From Phytoactinopolyspora endophytica (GTDB lineage: Bacteria > Actinomycetota > Actinomycetes > Jiangellales > Jiangellaceae): a DNA stretch of 6,129 nucleotides. Positions within the stretch are counted from its first letter, which is position 1. Each line of letters opens with the position of its first letter. Below the pieces are notes generated by a model that worked only from the letters and a program-made list of their open reading frames with translations, was not told the origin of the DNA and searched no databases. The DNA lies in NCBI RefSeq assembly GCF_004138495.1, contig NZ_ML142872.1, positions 5,120 to 11,248 of the forward strand. Direction: 5' to 3'. The translations under genes and the position numbers were made by a program. Shown one piece after another: positions 1 through 5,230 of the stretch.

Positions 1-2
1 AC

Positions 3-299
3 AACGTCTTCCTCTCCCACGACGACCGTAGCCGGATCATCGCGCCGAGGGTCGGGCGGGTCGGATCCATCACGACTGATCGCACGGTCCGCAAGCTTTT
101 GATAGACGGCTTCGTCGACGCAGAGTGGACCATCGCCAGCTCGGACGGGACCGCCACCTTGACGATCCAGCCATATCGCACGTTGTCTGCCGCCGAGGAG
201 GGGGACGTCACCACTGAGGGTGCCTGCCTCCTCGAGTTCGCGACGCAAGACGACCGCCACGACATCGTCGTGCTTCCACCCGCGTTGCCGAAGCACTGA
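3..299 (+). CDS. Winged-helix DNA-binding domain protein (HTH_42/AlkZ-like), C-terminal part only
   Basis: The frame is open from the left edge to a TGA, giving 98 residues of the C-terminus; the true start lies outside the window. The TTG at 99 is an internal codon, not a start. The visible part reads NVFLSHDDRSRII, then KLLIDGFVDAEWTI, an LTIQPYRTLS strand and an EGACLLEF segment. This order (Asn-hydrophobic-LSHxDRSR, then a hydrophobic-DGFV-xxW segment, then a basic/Pro strand) is what I know from the C-terminal part of the actinobacterial winged-helix proteins related to AlkZ/YcaQ DNA glycosylases, which are usually about 350-400 residues. The domains that would show glycosylase activity are not in view, so no enzymatic role can be claimed. 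It ends 38 bp before the next gene on the same strand, so co-transcription is possible. Confidence 0.75.
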   Translation, partial: NVFLSHDDRSRIIAPRVGRVGSITTDRTVRKLLIDGFVDAEWTIASSDGTATLTIQPYRTLSAAEEGDVTTEGACLLEFATQDDRHDIVVLPPALPKH

Positions 300-337
300 C
301 ATTCGGGAGGTCCTTCAGCGCGGGGTGTCGGCGTTCG

Positions 338-1324
338 ATGGCAGACTGCGACGGCATGGATGCCGTCGATGATCTTCCGGTCCGTGATTCCGTTGTCGCT
401 GGTCATCGAGCCAGCGCGGCTGACGTCATCGTTCCGCCTCGGCTGAGACCGGGCGACCGGGTGCGGTTCATATCTCCAGCCAGCCCGCCGAACCGTGCGT
501 ACATCGAGCAGATGGTCGAGCTGTTGACGAGTTGGGGCCTGCGGCCAGAGATCGGCGATCATGCATTCGACCAGGTGGGGTATCTCGCCGGGACGGACGA
601 GCAGCGCCTGGCCGATCTGAACGGTGCGTTCCGCGAGCCCGGAGTACGGGCCATCTTCGCGACCAGAGGTGGCAAGGGTGCCTACCGCATCTCCCACCGT
701 ATCGACTTTGAGTCCGTACGACGTGATCCCAAGCCGCTCATCGGTTTCAGCGACGTCACCATCATGCACATGGCGCTGTGGAAGTTCTGCCGCCTCGGCG
801 GTGTGCATGGCTACGCCGGCGCGGAGGCGGCAAGTCAAGTCCTGATGACGACCGATCCGATCGTGATCCACCAAGATCCTTACGAGATCTCTGCCGCGAC
901 CACGGTCGACGGAACGGCGACGGGCTTCCTGATGGGTGGCAACCTGGGGACGATGCGCACGTCGCTGGGATACGAGATGCCGAGACTCGACGGCGCCATC
1001 TGGCTCATCGAAGATCTCATGGGCACCGGGCTCGGTGAGATCGATCGAGAGCTGACGCAGCTGTTGAAGTCGGGCGTGCTGGACGGCGTCCGGGGCGTGG
1101 CTGTCGGACAGTTCACCGGCTTCGAGCCGACGCTCGACGACGAGACCCTCGGAGGTTGGACCGTCATCGACGTCCTCAACGACCGGTTGGGCCAGCTCAG
1201 CGTGCCGGTATTAGGCGGGCTGCCTATCGGACACGGCACCCGCCCGTGGACTGTGCCCTTGGGTACGACGGCCACCATCGACACCTACGCCGGTACTCTC
1301 ACGGTCGAGCCCGGCGTAATGTAG
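338..1324 (+). CDS. LD-carboxypeptidase / MccF-like serine peptidase (family S66)
   Basis: The 328-residue product matches the S66 family in length and motif order. Homology begins around residue 32 (PPRLRPGDRVRFISPASPP), followed by GYLAGTDEQRLADLN (81-95) and ATRGGKG (108-114). The nucleophile elbow GFSDVT (136-141) carries Ser138. LIEDL (223-227) carries the probable catalytic Glu225, and GLPIGHG (294-300) the probable catalytic His299. The family triad is Ser-Glu-His (in P. aeruginosa LdcA Ser115-Glu217-His285), so the active site looks intact. Members either cleave the terminal D-Ala from murein tetrapeptides in cytosolic peptidoglycan recycling or, as MccF, hydrolyse microcin C-type peptide-nucleotides. 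The sequence alone does not separate these. No signal peptide is visible, fitting a cytoplasmic enzyme. The usual RGGYG reads RGGKG here. The ATG at 338 is preceded by a weak purine stretch (GCGGGG, about 12 bp upstream). The in-frame ATG at 356 is the only near alternative, and residues 1-30 look non-conserved. Confidence 0.9.
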   Translation: MADCDGMDAVDDLPVRDSVVAGHRASAADVIVPPRLRPGDRVRFISPASPPNRAYIEQMVELLTSWGLRPEIGDHAFDQVGYLAGTDEQRLADLNGAFREPGVRAIFATRGGKGAYRISHRIDFESVRRDPKPLIGFSDVTIMHMALWKFCRLGGVHGYAGAEAASQVLMTTDPIVIHQDPYEISAATTVDGTATGFLMGGNLGTMRTSLGYEMPRLDGAIWLIEDLMGTGLGEIDRELTQLLKSGVLDGVRGVAVGQFTGFEPTLDDETLGGWTVIDVLNDRLGQLSVPVLGGLPIGHGTRPWTVPLGTTATIDTYAGTLTVEPGVM

Positions 1325-1341
1325 CGTGTCTCGGCCGGTGC

Positions 1342-1366
1342 ACGCCTACCCGCGATGCGTGGGCGT
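1342..1366. repeat. Inverted repeat between LD-carboxypeptidase and HAD genes
   Basis: Arms 1342-1349 (ACGCCTAC) and 1359-1366 (GTGGGCGT) can pair over 8 positions, one of them G-U, around a 9-base loop. It lies 18 bp after the carboxypeptidase stop and has no T-tract, so it is not a canonical intrinsic terminator. Its right arm runs up to the -10-like box of the HAD gene, so it could act as a terminator for the upstream gene, as an operator, or be accidental. Confidence 0.3.
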
Positions 1367-1367
1367 A

Positions 1368-1373
1368 TAGGGT
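1368..1373 (+). promoter_or_regulatory. Candidate -10 box for leaderless transcription of the HAD gene
   Basis: TAGGGT fits the actinobacterial TAnnnT -10 pattern. It is followed by seven bases and then the GTG start at 1381, which would place the transcription start at or next to the first codon. No Shine-Dalgarno sequence is seen in front of that GTG. Leaderless mRNAs are common in actinobacteria. No clear -35 hexamer is visible about 17 bp upstream, so this remains inference. Confidence 0.4.
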
Positions 1374-1380
1374 CTGATCT

Positions 1381-2028
1381 GTGGCCCTGCTTCTTTTGGA
1401 TCTTGACGACACGTTGATCGATCGGACCGCGGCTGTCCGTTCCTGGCTGGAGGGATTCGTCGGCGACATCGGCGCGCCGCAGTCAGACATCGACTACCTC
1501 TTGGACGCGGACGCCGGTGCGCGAGGTGTAGCAGTGGAGTTCGCGCAGACCCTGAAGGATCGCTACGGCGTCGACCGGAGTGTTGACGAGATCGCCGACG
1601 AGATCCGCGTCGGCGTGCTCGAAGGCATCGTCATCCGGCCCGCGGAGCGAAACGCTCTCCTTGCGGCGCGGGCTGCGGGCTGGGCGCTGGTCATCGTCAC
1701 CAACGGCGCGGTCGTCAGCCAGGAAAGAAAGATCAGAAGCAGCGGCGCCGACGAACTGGTCGACGGTTGGATCGTCTCCGAGGCGGTCGATGTGTGGAAG
1801 CCGGATCCGCTTATCTTCGAGCATGCGGCGAAGCGCGCAGGCCAGCCATTGGCGGGCGCCTGGATGGTGGGCGATAACCCGGAGGCGGACATCGCCGGTG
1901 CTCACAATGCGGGCATCGACAGCATCTGGTTGCACCATGGCCGGCCATGGCCGGATCTCCCATACCGGCCATCCTTGGCGGCGGACAGCTGTGCGGACGC
2001 GATCCGTTCGGTACTTAACGCAGAGTGA
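1381..2028 (+). CDS. HAD-family hydrolase (probable phosphatase)
   Basis: The 215-residue product carries all four HAD motifs. Motif I is DLDDT at residues 7-11 (nucleophile Asp7, acid/base Asp9). Motif II is VTNG, with Thr107. Motif III is WKPDP, with Lys140. Motif IV is GDNPEAD, with Asp165 and Asp170. A helical cap (about 15-85) sits between motifs I and II, as in subclass I (C1-cap) enzymes. The usual reaction is hydrolysis of a phosphate ester through an aspartyl-phosphate intermediate with Mg2+. The substrate cannot be named; small phosphometabolites or nucleotides are typical. The protein is cytoplasmic with no signal peptide. The GTG start gives a first residue six before the nucleophile Asp, which is normal for the family. 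It has no visible ribosome binding site but does have a -10-like box at leaderless distance. It lies 56 bp downstream of the carboxypeptidase gene, and no functional link between the two is evident. Confidence 0.9.
   Translation: MALLLLDLDDTLIDRTAAVRSWLEGFVGDIGAPQSDIDYLLDADAGARGVAVEFAQTLKDRYGVDRSVDEIADEIRVGVLEGIVIRPAERNALLAARAAGWALVIVTNGAVVSQERKIRSSGADELVDGWIVSEAVDVWKPDPLIFEHAAKRAGQPLAGAWMVGDNPEADIAGAHNAGIDSIWLHHGRPWPDLPYRPSLAADSCADAIRSVLNAE
1935..1954. repeat. Tandem 10-bp repeat forming a 16-bp palindrome inside the HAD gene
   Basis: CCATGGCCGG occurs twice in immediate tandem (1935-1944, 1945-1954), and bases 1935-1950 form the perfect palindrome CCATGGCCGGCCATGG. It encodes the HGRPWP stretch after motif IV. 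The Gly-Arg-Pro-Trp residues look like a normal part of this HAD group, so the repeat probably reflects codon choice. A gain or loss of one 10-bp unit would shift the frame. Confidence 0.6.
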
Positions 2029-2053
2029 CCTTCGCTAGGCCACGTCAACACTG

Positions 2054-2099
2054 ATGTCTCCGAAGTCTGCGATGACTGACATTCTCCGCCTTCCGAGAC
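2054..2099 (+). other. Possible RNA secondary structures downstream of the HAD gene
   Basis: Two mutually exclusive pairings are visible. One is a bulged hairpin, ATGTC (2054-2058) with GACAT (2078-2082) plus AGTC (2064-2067) with GACT (2074-2077), around a 6-base loop. The other is a longer stem of 10-base arms, 2056-2065 with 2090-2099, carrying one central mismatch. They sit after the HAD stop and before the putative ECF42 promoter, so HAD 3'-end formation is the simplest reading. No T-run follows either structure. Confidence 0.25.
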
Positions 2100-2133
2100 G
2101 GGCACATCTCGTTTAGCGTGCACATCGACGGGA

Positions 2134-2160
2134 TGTCGAGAACGCGGCGCGTGTTCCGAT
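2134..2160 (+). promoter_or_regulatory. Putative ECF42-dependent promoter of the DGPF-sigma operon
   Basis: TGTCGA (2134-2139) is followed after 17 bases by CGAT (2157-2160). From memory, the motif reported for ECF42 sigma factors, studied in Streptomyces venezuelae and found upstream of DGPF genes, is TGTCGA at -35 and CGA/TC at -10. Both the elements and the spacing are what an ECF promoter should show. The predicted transcription start is near 2166-2168, giving an untranslated leader of roughly 43 nt before the ATG at 2210. Since the operon encodes the sigma factor itself, positive autoregulation is implied. An imperfect inverse copy of the -35 element (TCGAC at 2125-2129) lies just upstream. 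Confidence 0.7.
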
Positions 2161-2194
2161 GTTCCTGTGAGTGCCCCGAACAAGGGCGCAAACC

Positions 2195-2202
2195 GAGAGG
2201 AG
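2195..2202 (+). promoter_or_regulatory. Strong ribosome binding site of the DGPF gene
   Basis: GAGAGGAG lies 7 bp before the ATG at 2210. It decides that start over the upstream in-frame GTG at 2171, which falls almost on the predicted transcription start and has no ribosome binding site. Confidence 0.75.
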
Positions 2203-2209
2203 CGGGGAC

Positions 2210-2620
2210 ATGAAATACATGCTGCTGATGACCTACGGATTGCCGCGGGACGTCGACGAGAAGCATGGCGAGATGAGCACGTGGCCGCCGGAGGACATCA
2301 AGGCACACATCGAGTTCCAGCACGCGATCAACAAGGAGCTCATCGACAACGGTGAGCTGGTCGACGGTCAGGGCCTAGCGGGGCCGGATCAGGCGAAGAT
2401 CGTCAGGTTCGATGGGCATAGCACGCCTGTGACCACAGACGGGCCGTTTCCCGAGTCCAAGGAGTTCCTGGCTGGTTATCGGATCGTCGATGTCGAGACC
2501 GAGGAGCGTGCCCTCGAGATCGCCGCGAAGATGTCGGCAGGGCCGGGACGGGGCGGTGAGGCGTTGAACATCCCGATCGAGGTCCGCCAGGTGATGTCGG
2601 CTCCGGACGTGGACGTGTGA
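2210..2620 (+). CDS. YCII-related / DGPF-domain protein
   Basis: The 136-residue product begins MKYMLLMTYG, the typical first strand of this family. It carries the name-giving DGPF tetrapeptide at residues 77-80, followed by ESKEFLAGYRIVDV (82-95) and a helix EERALEIAAKMS (98-109), ending with the IEVRQV strand (123-128). DGPF/YCII proteins adopt a small ferredoxin-like alpha/beta fold and are presumed cytoplasmic. Their biochemical role is unknown in most cases, and some relatives resemble dehydrochlorinase-like enzymes. They are regularly encoded beside ECF42 sigma factors and are reported as their targets, which is the arrangement here: the stop overlaps the sigma gene start by 4 bp (GTGA), so translation is probably coupled. 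The ATG at 2210 is chosen because of the GAGAGGAG ribosome binding site and because the family's conserved N-terminus begins there. Confidence 0.9.
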   Translation: MKYMLLMTYGLPRDVDEKHGEMSTWPPEDIKAHIEFQHAINKELIDNGELVDGQGLAGPDQAKIVRFDGHSTPVTTDGPFPESKEFLAGYRIVDVETEERALEIAAKMSAGPGRGGEALNIPIEVRQVMSAPDVDV

Positions 2621-3873
2621 GTATCATTCCGCCGACCTCCAGCGTTGAGGACCTGCTGCGCGAGCTGGCGCCGCAGGTGCTCGGCGCGGTGGTACGGCGG
2701 CACGGGGATTTCGACGCGTCCGAGGACGCGGTTCAGGAAGCGCTGTTGGCTGCCGTGGTGCAGTGGCGAGAAGAGGGCGTGCCGGAAGATCCCCGAGGGT
2801 GGCTGATCAGGGTTGCCTCCCGTCGCATGATCGACCAGTTCCGAAGCGAAGGCGCCCGACGCCGGCGTGAGGAGCTGGCCGCTGTCCGGGCACCCACCGA
2901 CTCGCAGCTTGCCCGTGCTGTCGACGACGACGTCGCGCCGGACCACGACGACACCCTGACCTTGCTGTTCCTGTGCTGCCATCCGGTCCTGACGCCCGCG
3001 TCGGCGATCGCGCTGACGCTGCGCGCAGTCGGTGGGCTCACCACCGGGGAGATCGCGAAGGCCTTCCTCGTGCCCGAGGCGACGATGGCACAGCGGATCA
3101 GCAGGGCAAAGCAGCGCATCAAGACGTCCGGCATTCCGTTTCAGATGCCCACCGACGACGAGCGGGGGGAACGCCTCGACGCGGTGCTGCACGTGCTCTA
3201 CCTGATCTTCAACGAGGGTTACACAGCCACTGCGGGCACTGCGTTGAGCCGCGCCGACCTGACGTCCGAGGCGATCCGGCTGGCTCGCATGCTCCATGAG
3301 TCCGTGCCGAACGAGGCAGAGGCCGCTGGCCTCCTCGCTCTCATGCTGCTGACCGACGCGCGACGTGCCGCTCGCACGGACGCCGATGGCTGGTTGGTCT
3401 CGCTCGCCGAGCAACGGCGGGACCTCTGGGACCGGGCGCGGATCGAGGAGGGTGTCGCCCTTCTCACCAGAACTCTCGGCACGGCCCCGGTGGGGTTGTA
3501 CCAGCTGCAGGCGGCGATCGCCGCGGTGCACGACGAGGCGCCGGGCACCGAGGAGACGGACTGGCCGCAGATCGTTGCGCTGTACGAGGTGCTCGAACAG
3601 GTGGCGCCGGGGCCGATGGTGACGCTCAACCGCGCGGCTGCCGTCGCGATGGTCCACGGCCCGCGTGCCGGGCTGGCACTGCTCGGCACGCTTGACGGCG
3701 ACGAGCGCATGACCCAGACGCATCGGCTCGAAGCCGTCCGTGGCCACCTGCTCGAGCTCGCCGGTGATGTGAACGGCGCTCGTGAGGCGTATCAGAAGGC
3801 AGCGAAGATGACCGCGAGTGTTCCCGAACGGCATTACCTCACGCTCAAGGCGGCTCACCTCGGCGCCGGCTAG
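2617..3873 (+). CDS. ECF42-type RNA polymerase sigma factor with C-terminal extension
   Basis: The 418-residue product has a sigma2 region at about 8-78 (LLRELAPQVLGAVVRRHGDF, the DAVQEA helix, and RGWLIRVASRRMIDQ) and a sigma4 region at about 112-170. In sigma4, the helix-turn-helix LTTGEIAKAFLVPEATMAQR is followed by ISRAKQRI. A further ~240 residues form a mostly helical extension containing LHVLYLIFNEGYTA (191-204), LALMLLTDARRAAR (240-253), GLYQLQAAIAAVHDEA (293-308), TDWPQI and LNRA (337-340), ending with TPR-like helices (about 373-400). A classical ECF factor is under 200 residues; this layout is typical of group ECF42. The family's partner is the DGPF protein rather than an anti-sigma factor, and none is encoded here. 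The extension is thought to regulate or be required for activity. The GTG start overlaps the DGPF stop, no separate ribosome binding site is visible, and translational coupling is likely. Promoter recognition is discussed at the site upstream of the DGPF gene. Confidence 0.93.
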   Translation: MSIIPPTSSVEDLLRELAPQVLGAVVRRHGDFDASEDAVQEALLAAVVQWREEGVPEDPRGWLIRVASRRMIDQFRSEGARRRREELAAVRAPTDSQLARAVDDDVAPDHDDTLTLLFLCCHPVLTPASAIALTLRAVGGLTTGEIAKAFLVPEATMAQRISRAKQRIKTSGIPFQMPTDDERGERLDAVLHVLYLIFNEGYTATAGTALSRADLTSEAIRLARMLHESVPNEAEAAGLLALMLLTDARRAARTDADGWLVSLAEQRRDLWDRARIEEGVALLTRTLGTAPVGLYQLQAAIAAVHDEAPGTEETDWPQIVALYEVLEQVAPGPMVTLNRAAAVAMVHGPRAGLALLGTLDGDERMTQTHRLEAVRGHLLELAGDVNGAREAYQKAAKMTASVPERHYLTLKAAHLGAG

Positions 3874-3884
3874 CCGTTGGTGCG

Positions 3885-4454
3885 TCACACGTGTTCGGAC
3901 ACCAGCACCGCGACCGTGTCAGGCTCGAGCGCCTTGAAGACGTGCGCCACGTCCCCCGGGTAGGCGATGTAGTCGCCGGGGTAGAGCTCGACGGGATCCT
4001 CGGCCACGCCGACGAGCGCCCGGCCAGCGCTGAGGACGACGTGCTCGACGACCCCGGGCATGTGTGGGTCCGACTCGCGCGGGTTGCCCGGCTGGGCGGA
4101 TATGAGGTAGATGTCGCGCCGAGCATTCGGCGGGCACGATGCGAGCAACGTCGCGACGTAGTCAGCCTGCTCCGACGCGACGGCCGGGCCTTCACCGGCG
4201 CGGATCACCTGTACGGTTGGCCGTTGCGGCTGGACCAGCTGCCCGAACGGCACGTTGAGCGCGACGCTGAGTGCCCATAGCGTCTCGACGCTCGGATTGC
4301 CGGAGCCGGACTCCAGCTGAGACAAGGTGGACTTCGCGACGCCGGCCCGGCGTGCCACCTCGGCGAGGGAGAGCCCGATGCGTTGACGCTCTCGTTGCAG
4401 GGACGTGGCGATCACATCGAGCGGCGCCCTGCTCCCTCCGCTGCCTCCTGTCAT
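3885..4454 (-). CDS. XRE-family transcriptional regulator with cupin domain
   Basis: From the ATG at 4454 the product has 189 residues. An XRE helix-turn-helix comes first (LDVIATSLQRERQRIGLSLAEVARRAG, then the recognition helix AKSTLSQLESGSGNPS), followed by a single cupin domain in the C-terminal ~100 residues. Cupin motif 1 is seen around HMPGVVEHVVLSAGRALVG and motif 2 as PGDYIAYPGDVAH, keeping metal- or ligand-ligating His/Glu candidates. Such proteins bind dyad operators and sense a small molecule through the cupin. Being divergent from azlCD, it probably controls that exporter. I prefer 4454 over the in-frame ATG at 4514. The 4454 start has GTGGAG 7 bp upstream, the extra 20 residues look non-conserved, and the longer form would leave only 8 bp between divergent start codons. 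With the longer start the protein has 209 residues. It converges on the sigma gene with 11 bp between stops. Confidence 0.85.
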   Translation of the reverse strand: MTGGSGGSRAPLDVIATSLQRERQRIGLSLAEVARRAGVAKSTLSQLESGSGNPSVETLWALSVALNVPFGQLVQPQRPTVQVIRAGEGPAVASEQADYVATLLASCPPNARRDIYLISAQPGNPRESDPHMPGVVEHVVLSAGRALVGVAEDPVELYPGDYIAYPGDVAHVFKALEPDTVAVLVSEHV

Positions 4455-4461
4455 GCGTTCG

Positions 4462-4467
4462 CTCCAC
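4462..4467 (-). promoter_or_regulatory. Ribosome binding site supporting the 4454 start of the regulator
   Basis: Read on the minus strand this is GTGGAG, 7 bp before the ATG at 4454. The alternative ATG at 4514 has only AGGA at a 4-bp distance, which is short for a functional site. Confidence 0.5.
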
Positions 4468-4484
4468 GAGTCGAATCGTTCATC

Positions 4485-4514
4485 TTGACGAACACCCCTG
4501 TTGGCGTTCACCAT
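4485..4514 (+). promoter_or_regulatory. Candidate azlC promoter
   Basis: TTGACG (4485-4490) is a good -35 hexamer. At 18 bp it is followed by CACCAT (4509-4514), a weak -10 match. This would start transcription near 4521-4523, that is at the azlC ATG, giving a leaderless message and explaining why azlC has no Shine-Dalgarno. TAGAAT (4514-4519) is a better -10 by sequence but lies 23 bp from the -35 box and too close to the ATG. The imperfect GAACACC/GGCGTTC dyad fills the spacer, the expected place for a repressor site. Confidence 0.35.
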
Positions 4515-4525
4515 AGAATCCTATG
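4512..4525. repeat. Inverted repeat CATAG-N4-CTATG
   Basis: Perfect 5-bp arms (4512-4516, 4521-4525) surround AATC. The arms contain the azlC ATG on the plus strand and the upstream alternative ATG of the regulator on the minus strand. They also contain TAnnnT boxes in both directions: TAGAAT (4514-4519) on the plus strand and TAGGAT on the minus strand (4523 down to 4518). It may be part of overlapping divergent promoters. Confidence 0.4.
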
Positions 4526-5230
4526 CGTTCGATACGGCGAACCCTGGATCGGTCGCTCGCCCGTGACATCGCGCTGGTGTGCGTGGCTGACGCGTTCGTC
4601 GGGGCCTCGTTCGGCGCCATCGCGGTGAGCGCCGGCCTGCCGTTGTGGCTGCCGATGCTGCTCTCGGTCGTGGTGTTCGCAGGTGCGGCACAGTTCATGT
4701 TCGTCGGCATCGTCGCTTCGGGCGGTAACCCGGTCGCCGCCGTCGTCGCGGGGCTCCTACTCAACGCGCGGCATCTCCCGTTCGGCTTCACCATCGGAGA
4801 CGTACTCGGACGCGGCTGGCTGCGCCGCATCGTGGGCACGCACCTCATGATCGACGAGTCGGTGGCGTTCGCCCTGGCACAACGCGAAGGCGAACGACGA
4901 CGCGCGGCATACTGGGCGTGCGGCATCGGCCTGTTCATCTGCTGGAACCTGGGGGTGGCGGTCGGCGCGTTCGCCGGCACGGCCATCAGCGATACCGACG
5001 CACTCGGGTTGGACGCCGCGTTCCCGGCCGTCCTGCTCGCACTGATCCTGCCGTCCTTGCGGGATCCGGCGGCACGCCGAGCCGCTTTGCTGGGTGTCGC
5101 GGTCGCACTGGTCACCGCACCGTTCCTGCCGGCTGGGCTGCCACTGCTGCTGGCGCTCGTAGGGGTTCTCGTCGCCGGTCTCGGCCGGGACGACCAGGCC
5201 ACCCGTCGCGAGCCGGAGCCGGCGTCATGA
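4523..5230 (+). CDS. azlC: AzlC-family branched-chain amino acid exporter, large subunit
   Basis: The 235-residue integral membrane protein has hydrophobic segments at about 15-38, 40-66, 68-85, 132-155, 165-178, 186-203 and 203-220. Family hallmarks are visible: an N-terminal region with ADAFVGASFGAIA (22-34), GLPLWLPMLLSVVVFAGAAQFMFVGI (38-63), NARHLPFG (81-88), DESVA (111-115) and FPAVLLALILP (167-177). AzlC works with the small subunit AzlD to export branched-chain amino acids and, in homologous systems such as BrnFE, methionine across the cytoplasmic membrane. This relieves build-up or toxic analogues; substrate specificity cannot be read here. No ribosome binding site precedes the ATG, which may be the first codon of a leaderless mRNA. 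The charged C-terminal tail (DDQATRREPEP) is probably cytoplasmic. The stop overlaps azlD by 4 bp. Confidence 0.93.
   Translation: MRSIRRTLDRSLARDIALVCVADAFVGASFGAIAVSAGLPLWLPMLLSVVVFAGAAQFMFVGIVASGGNPVAAVVAGLLLNARHLPFGFTIGDVLGRGWLRRIVGTHLMIDESVAFALAQREGERRRAAYWACGIGLFICWNLGVAVGAFAGTAISDTDALGLDAAFPAVLLALILPSLRDPAARRAALLGVAVALVTAPFLPAGLPLLLALVGVLVAGLGRDDQATRREPEPAS

Larger units (their letters stand above)
4478..4542. promoter_or_regulatory. Candidate operator cluster in the regulator-azlC region
   Basis: Half-sites GAAC/GTTC recur with symmetry. GTTC-N8-GAAC occurs at 4478-4493 and again at 4527-4542. Between them lies an imperfect dyad, GAACACC (4490-4496) with GGCGTTC (4503-4509), 6 of 7 positions pairing. 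XRE regulators bind dyads, and the cluster sits where divergent transcription must start. The second GTTC-N8-GAAC copy falls inside the first codons of azlC. Binding is inferred, not shown. Confidence 0.4.

Noticed and set aside
1483..1938. Minus-strand frames inside the HAD gene
   Set aside because: The plus-strand frame has all four HAD motifs; the opposite frames are GC shadows.
2025..2043. Hairpin overlapping the HAD stop codon (GTGACC with GGCCAC)
   Set aside because: It has an internal mismatch, short arms and no T-run; not distinguishable from chance.
2171..2212. Upstream GTG start for the DGPF protein adding 13 residues
   Set aside because: No ribosome binding site, nearly coincident with the predicted transcription start, and the conserved N-terminus begins at the ATG at 2210 behind GAGAGGAG.
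2476..3888. Long open frame on the minus strand (470 codons) opposite the sigma gene
   Set aside because: It mirrors the high-GC codon structure of the well-supported ECF42 gene, spans the DGPF end and the convergent stop, and its protein is Arg/His-rich with no recognisable motif.
3861..3894. Short palindromes (CGGCGCCG, CGGCTAGCCG, ACACGTGT) at the convergent gene ends as a bidirectional terminator
   Set aside because: They are self-complementary palindromes without loops or T-tracts and lie largely within coding sequence; such strings are common at this GC content.
4480..5202. Minus-strand frame opposite azlC (240 codons)
   Set aside because: Low-complexity Ala/Arg/Ser/Pro translation typical of an antisense shadow; azlC on the plus strand has clear family motifs.
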